64,000 bases of DNA from assembly GCA_021234155.1 (NCBI GenBank), contig JAJEKV010000259.1, forward strand, positions 310,001-374,000, written 5' to 3'. Source of the DNA: Isoetes taiwanensis (lineage: Eukaryota > Streptophyta > Lycopodiopsida > Isoetales > Isoetaceae). The notes below the pieces were generated by a model. It saw only the letters and a program-made list of their open reading frames with translations. It was not told the DNA's origin and did not search any database. Position 1 is the stretch's first letter. Each line of letters opens with the position of its first letter. Shown piece by piece: positions 60,272 through 64,000 of the stretch. The translations under genes were made by a program, and so were the position numbers.

Positions 60272-60346
60272 TCAGCTTCAAACTTAGGGATTAGCTCCAC
60301 TTTTGTTCACAGTAGTAGCTGAGGTCCTCTCACAGTTATTTGCTAA
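60266..60346 (+). repeat. Left arm of an 81-bp inverted repeat (RT fragment)
   Basis: It pairs with 61428-61508 with one mismatch in 81 bases. In plus orientation it encodes the same LINE RT piece (LAPLLFTVVAEVLSQLF) that the right arm encodes in minus orientation. It begins directly at the end of the poly(A). Confidence 0.9.
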
Positions 60347-60699
60347 TGGTGATGCCACGCCCATAAGTGTCAGACGAATGCCTTGCCTGTGCCAGCTCCA
60401 CTTTTATACGTTTGATGTCAATCCAAGATTTTGGATATGGCAGCTCTAGTTTCTTCATCTCTCATAGCACTAATCTGCATCAAAGAGCTTGACTTTGGTA
60501 ATAGCATTATCCTTGAGCACTTTTACCCATATTCCCCAGTTTGCTCCATGTCTTTGTTGCTGAGAAAAACAAAATGGGGAGGATAATATGCAAAAAAAGA
60601 GGGGGGAGGGAGGAGAATATAAGATTCAGACAGATCAAAATTTGCAAATCTTCATACCCTGAGTAGAACTGGTTGCCAGAACTCCAACAAGCCTTTCAA

Positions 60700-61508
60700 A
60701 AAAGGGAAGGCATTAGGAAAAGGGCATAGCTGATAAAAGAGACTCCAAGTAAGAAGAGGTTTTAACGATGCTTCACCAACCGCACTCCAGGTGAGTCAAC
60801 CATATCCTTAAGGATCCTCCAAACGAACTTAGAAATCAAAATCTTACTCTGCAGATGGAAGTCTGTCATACCCAAACCACCTGCAAATTTTGGCCTAGTG
60901 CATTTGGACCATGCAACCTTGACCAGCATGCTCCTCATTCTCACCCCAAATAAAATTACGGACAATGGTAACAATCACCTGCAATTTTGACTGAGAGGCC
61001 AGAAGGGCAGAGGTCATATAGATGTGGGAATTACTTAAAACATGCTTAGCAACAGTTATTCGCACTCGCAGAGAGAGCTTATCAATATTCCACCAAAACA
61101 AATGCTTTCGCAACCCTTCTATGATAATATCCCAAGCATCGGAGGTAGAAATATGAATGCCCACAGAAATACCAAGAAGTTTAGTACCCTTCCCATGAGG
61201 AAGCACCTTCCAAGGAAAATCAGCAACACAAGGAGGCACAACCCCATCAAGCGTCCATAATGCAGAACACTTTGGCCAACCAACAAGAACTCCAGATGCT
61301 AAAGAGAAAGTATAAAGAAGAAGCTTTGCATTCAGAAGATTGTCCGCATCAGCAACAATGAAGAGAAACGTGTCATCAGCATACTTCCTCCATACTCAAC
61401 CCCTGGACTATCCCATCCTGCACAGCCTTAGCAAATAACTGTGAGAGGACCTCAGCTACTACTGTGAACAAAAGTGGAGCTAATCCCTAAGTCTGAAGCT
61501 GAAAGATT
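60700..61508 (-). mobile_element. LINE (C) RT fragment, frameshifted
   Basis: On the minus strand: LAPLLFTVVAEVLSQLFAKA (61500-61430), then in another frame the catalytic YADDT (61369-61383) with FLFIVADADNLLNAKL, then KLLGISVGIHISTSDAW and KLSLRVRITVAKHVLS (60895-61239). After a second frameshift comes WSKCTRPKFAGGLGMTDF (60762-60974). The right arm of the inverted repeat (61428-61508) is its upstream end. The zf-RVT region and 3' tail are missing. L1-like, dead. Confidence 0.75.
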
Positions 61509-61559
61509 AGGTACATGGATTTTCCCAAATGGTGACTCTATATGACTCTATAAGGCGGG

Positions 61560-61930
61560 AGACTCAATGAACACAAACAACTACCGCCTTATCAGGGTTT
61601 GGGCATGTCATGGCAAGATTATATGGGAGTGCACTAGGCTTGATCGTCAGTGAACATGCAGAGATAGTCCTTCTTGGAGCCAAAGGCCAGGGTGGTTTCA
61701 GGAGGAATTTGTCAGCAATGGACCATATTTTCCCATGAAAGGGCGACTGTACTGCTGCTTTTTGGATTTCCTTAATTAGGGGTCAAACAGGGCTGCCCCA
61801 AAACTCTTTGGCTTATACATTGATGAGCTGGAAAATCTTTTAGCAGCACTTGGCGGCGAACGGTCCGCTTTAGGAAAGGACTGGTTATCCATCCTGCTTT
61901 GTGTGGATGATGTCCCTTGTCCTTTTGGAT
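61560..61930 (+). mobile_element. LINE (D) RT fragment on the plus strand
   Basis: Plus-strand pieces: QGGFRRNLSAMDHIF (about 61689-61733), KGRLYCCFLDF (about 61739-61771), GVKQGCP (61780-61800) and, in the next frame, LFGLYIDELENLLAALG (about 61803-61853) and LLCVDDVPCPF. These follow the order of non-LTR RT motifs (QxGFR, RLYCCFVDF, QGCPLSP, YADD), with internal deletions and CVDD in place of YADD. The QGCP/LYIDELE style differs from the L1-like copies B and C, so this is another LINE lineage. Confidence 0.6.
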
Positions 61931-61980
61931 TATTAATTAATTTGCTTTGTTTGGTCTTTCGCTTTTGCTCCTGCGGTCGT

Positions 61981-62196
61981 CCTGCAGCTGTTTCTTCAAA
62001 TGCAGGCAGTGTCATACTTAGGTACACTTTTATGTACAATATTTAGCACTCAGTTGGACTCCTTTAGCAGCTATTTGGTTTTTGCTTTAAGAGCTTCCTG
62101 CTGTTGTCCTGCAGCTGCTTCTTCGAATGTAAGCAGTGTCATACTCAGGTACACTTTTATGTACGCTGTATTTAGTCAATTGGACTCCTTTAGCAG
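61981..62196. repeat. Diverged direct repeat of about 90 bp
   Basis: 61981-62070 and 62108-62196 share CCTGCAGCTG, CAGTGTCATACT, AGGTACACTTTTATGTAC and TGGACTCCTTTAGCAG in the same order, with several substitutions and small indels. It lies directly behind the LINE D fragment. The offset is about 127 bases. Confidence 0.8.
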
Positions 62197-64000
62197 CCAA
62201 TTGGGCTAAAAGTTCTCTGATCTGCCCCAAAGCAGTCCTGCATTGAGGGATTCATCTGATCTTGGAGCAGTTGCATTCTGGGCGTGGCATCACCAGAAGG
62301 TTTACATCTTTCCATCTCCAATTACGTCCAAAATGACGGGTCCAGGTTCACTCCTTTTTCCATCTAGAAGTCGCTTGATCAATCAAAACACAGGCCTCCA
62401 AGTTTTAGCAGATGTTTTTCTATAACTTACAGCTTATTTAGAAAGTCCTAGTGCTCTGATGCTAAATGCAAGTTAAGTTTGTTTCATTTATAGGTGGATA
62501 TATATAATAAATCTTTATATCACGGCTCGCATGTCTCTTACGTTGTAATTTAGAAAATGGAGAGCTCATATTATTCGAATATTGTGGCAAGCCTGTGATG
62601 AGTTTTTGGATAATATAGTCTATGAAAATGTGACATGAAACAAGGTGGTTCTGATATTTTGACAACATCCTCCACCAAACACGTGTGTGAAATGTGGATT
62701 TAAATAATTGAAACAAGAGGCTGAGATAATTAGAGATGTGAAATCAGCCTAACTACCCCTTTAAGCAACATCTCGTCCAAATAATTCAAATATTTGGATA
62801 TCCTCCTGGAAGAAGTAGCTTTAGAATTTATGTTGGATCAATTTACTATCTGGCCAATATAAAATTGGGATCATGACTTCAAATGCAATAATAATGTATG
62901 CATTCTATGCCATCCACGTGAACAATTAAGAAATCAAGAATATCAAATATAATGTAACAAAGCTATATTGAGGTGTTGCCGCATAAAGGGTTGCCCGAAC
63001 GAAGGGATTAAAAAATAGAAGGAAGAAAGATACCAAGCATCAAAGAAGCGAAATCAAAGAAGAAAGTAATGTATGTGTGATGGCTGCGCTATGTGGAGAT
63101 GCAATCTGAATGTATCCGCTACAGTTATCTATATTTCAACAACTCAATATAGAAGCAAGTGGAGGAAGAGTGGCTGGGTTTTTTTTTTTTGGGTCTGCCT
63201 TCCAATCCAGCTGTGTCGCTATCTCCATCACCAATTTATCATATTTTGCATATATTCCAGGTCCATCACTACCATTCCTAGGGTATGCCCTTTGGTCAAC
63301 CCAAAATAGCAGATATAGAGGTGTTACAATAGACTTTATAAATTAAAGGAATTTCTTCATACCACTGTTGCAACAACTTTGCCCTAACAACCTTGTTCTT
63401 AGTCACTTCACCTTGGCATTTGAAACTAATATGTAATGAGGGCAACCTTCCATAAGATAGTACCTTGTTTTTCTTTAATAATAGTGTTTTGCTATATAAG
63501 AAATGAGGGATAGGATTTTTTTAAGTCGAAAGATATTCTGTTAAAAAACTTTCAGAATCAAATTTAAGATTTGCCTCGTGAATTATAAAATTCTTCGAAA
63601 TTCATTAAACTTTCGCCACATTTGCTATTCCATTCTGAAAAAGATTCGCCAAATATTTTTTATCTTTGCGGACTTAGGAAAACTTAGGCACAACACTATT
63701 GTTCCAGTTATAGTTGTTAGTGTAAGTGATTAAAAAATGAAATGTGCTCATTTAATAATTGGAATTGTTGTAATATGCCAACAAGTCTGGCAGTAAAATA
63801 TACAGTTTGTTTAGCTAGCAAGGCTATAGTGCGTATACAAGTTCTGATAAACTACTTATAAAGATATAATGCTCCTGCATTTAAAATTATCACTATCTTT
63901 GTAAGAGAAAGTAAGAGATATGCCCAAATGTATAATGGACATTTATCTTCTCCACTTCGTTAGTATGCTTCGTTTATAGAAGTATGAGCAATGGCTGGGC
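62197..64000. other. AT-rich intergenic DNA, no gene seen
   Basis: Short random frames only. A T run lies at 63179-63190. I see no RNA gene, terminal repeat or domain similarity to the end of the window. Confidence 0.5.

Overview
The window is nuclear DNA of a land plant, very probably a seed plant. The evidence is a seven-exon cytokinin-activating LOG gene with GT-AG introns, plant-type LINE and Ty3/gypsy remnants, tRNA-derived SINEs and AT-rich intergenic DNA. I cannot name the species. Only one gene looks intact, the LOG homologue at 8488-11477 (+, 219 residues). Nearly everything else is mobile-element DNA in various states of decay.

Layout: 1-8.2 kb is AT-rich intergenic DNA with a 105-bp tandem duplication, the 3' end of a LINE (3.83-4.88 kb, minus), a degenerate minisatellite (4.89-5.31 kb), a decayed coding-like stretch of unknown family (5.64-6.80 kb, minus) broken by a SINE, and a G-rich segment upstream of LOG. 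LOG follows (8.49-11.48 kb), then about 2.9 kb of featureless AT-rich DNA. A Ty3/gypsy element on the minus strand begins with its 3' LTR (14400-14908), a polypurine tract and integrase remnants (to about 16.25 kb).

From about 16.2 to 54.6 kb the gypsy pol gene has become a satellite-like array: 13 head-to-tail units of about 2.94 kb. Each holds the integrase zinc-finger region, RNase H, RT and a poly(A)-bearing cassette, all on the minus strand and all frameshifted or interrupted. Every unit carries, at the same base, a 536-bp miniature LTR element (TRIM-like). It has 135-bp LTRs, TG...CA ends, an ATATC target duplication, a polypurine tract and a tRNA-like pol III A/B-box pair inside each LTR. 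One unit (22127-22261) carries only a recombinant solo LTR with the same target duplication, which confirms that it is an LTR element. Shared rare variants show that units 8-10 and 11-13 (and more weakly 5-7) are copies of one three-unit higher-order repeat of about 8.8 kb. A 321-bp MITE later landed between units 5 and 6. Units at about 31.3-43.2 kb carry recurrent base changes concentrated at CHG/CG sites, which look like uncorrected long-read errors at methylated cytosines.

Right of the array are a SINE-like tRNA relic (54.65-54.74 kb) and a patchwork of LINE pieces in both orientations (56.2-61.9 kb), including an 81-bp near-perfect inverted repeat and a plus-strand ORF ending in a 38-base poly(A). 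The remainder to 64 kb is AT-rich DNA with one diverged direct repeat. The genes do not form a pathway. LOG acts alone in cytokinin activation; the rest is a record of nested insertion, tandem amplification and decay.
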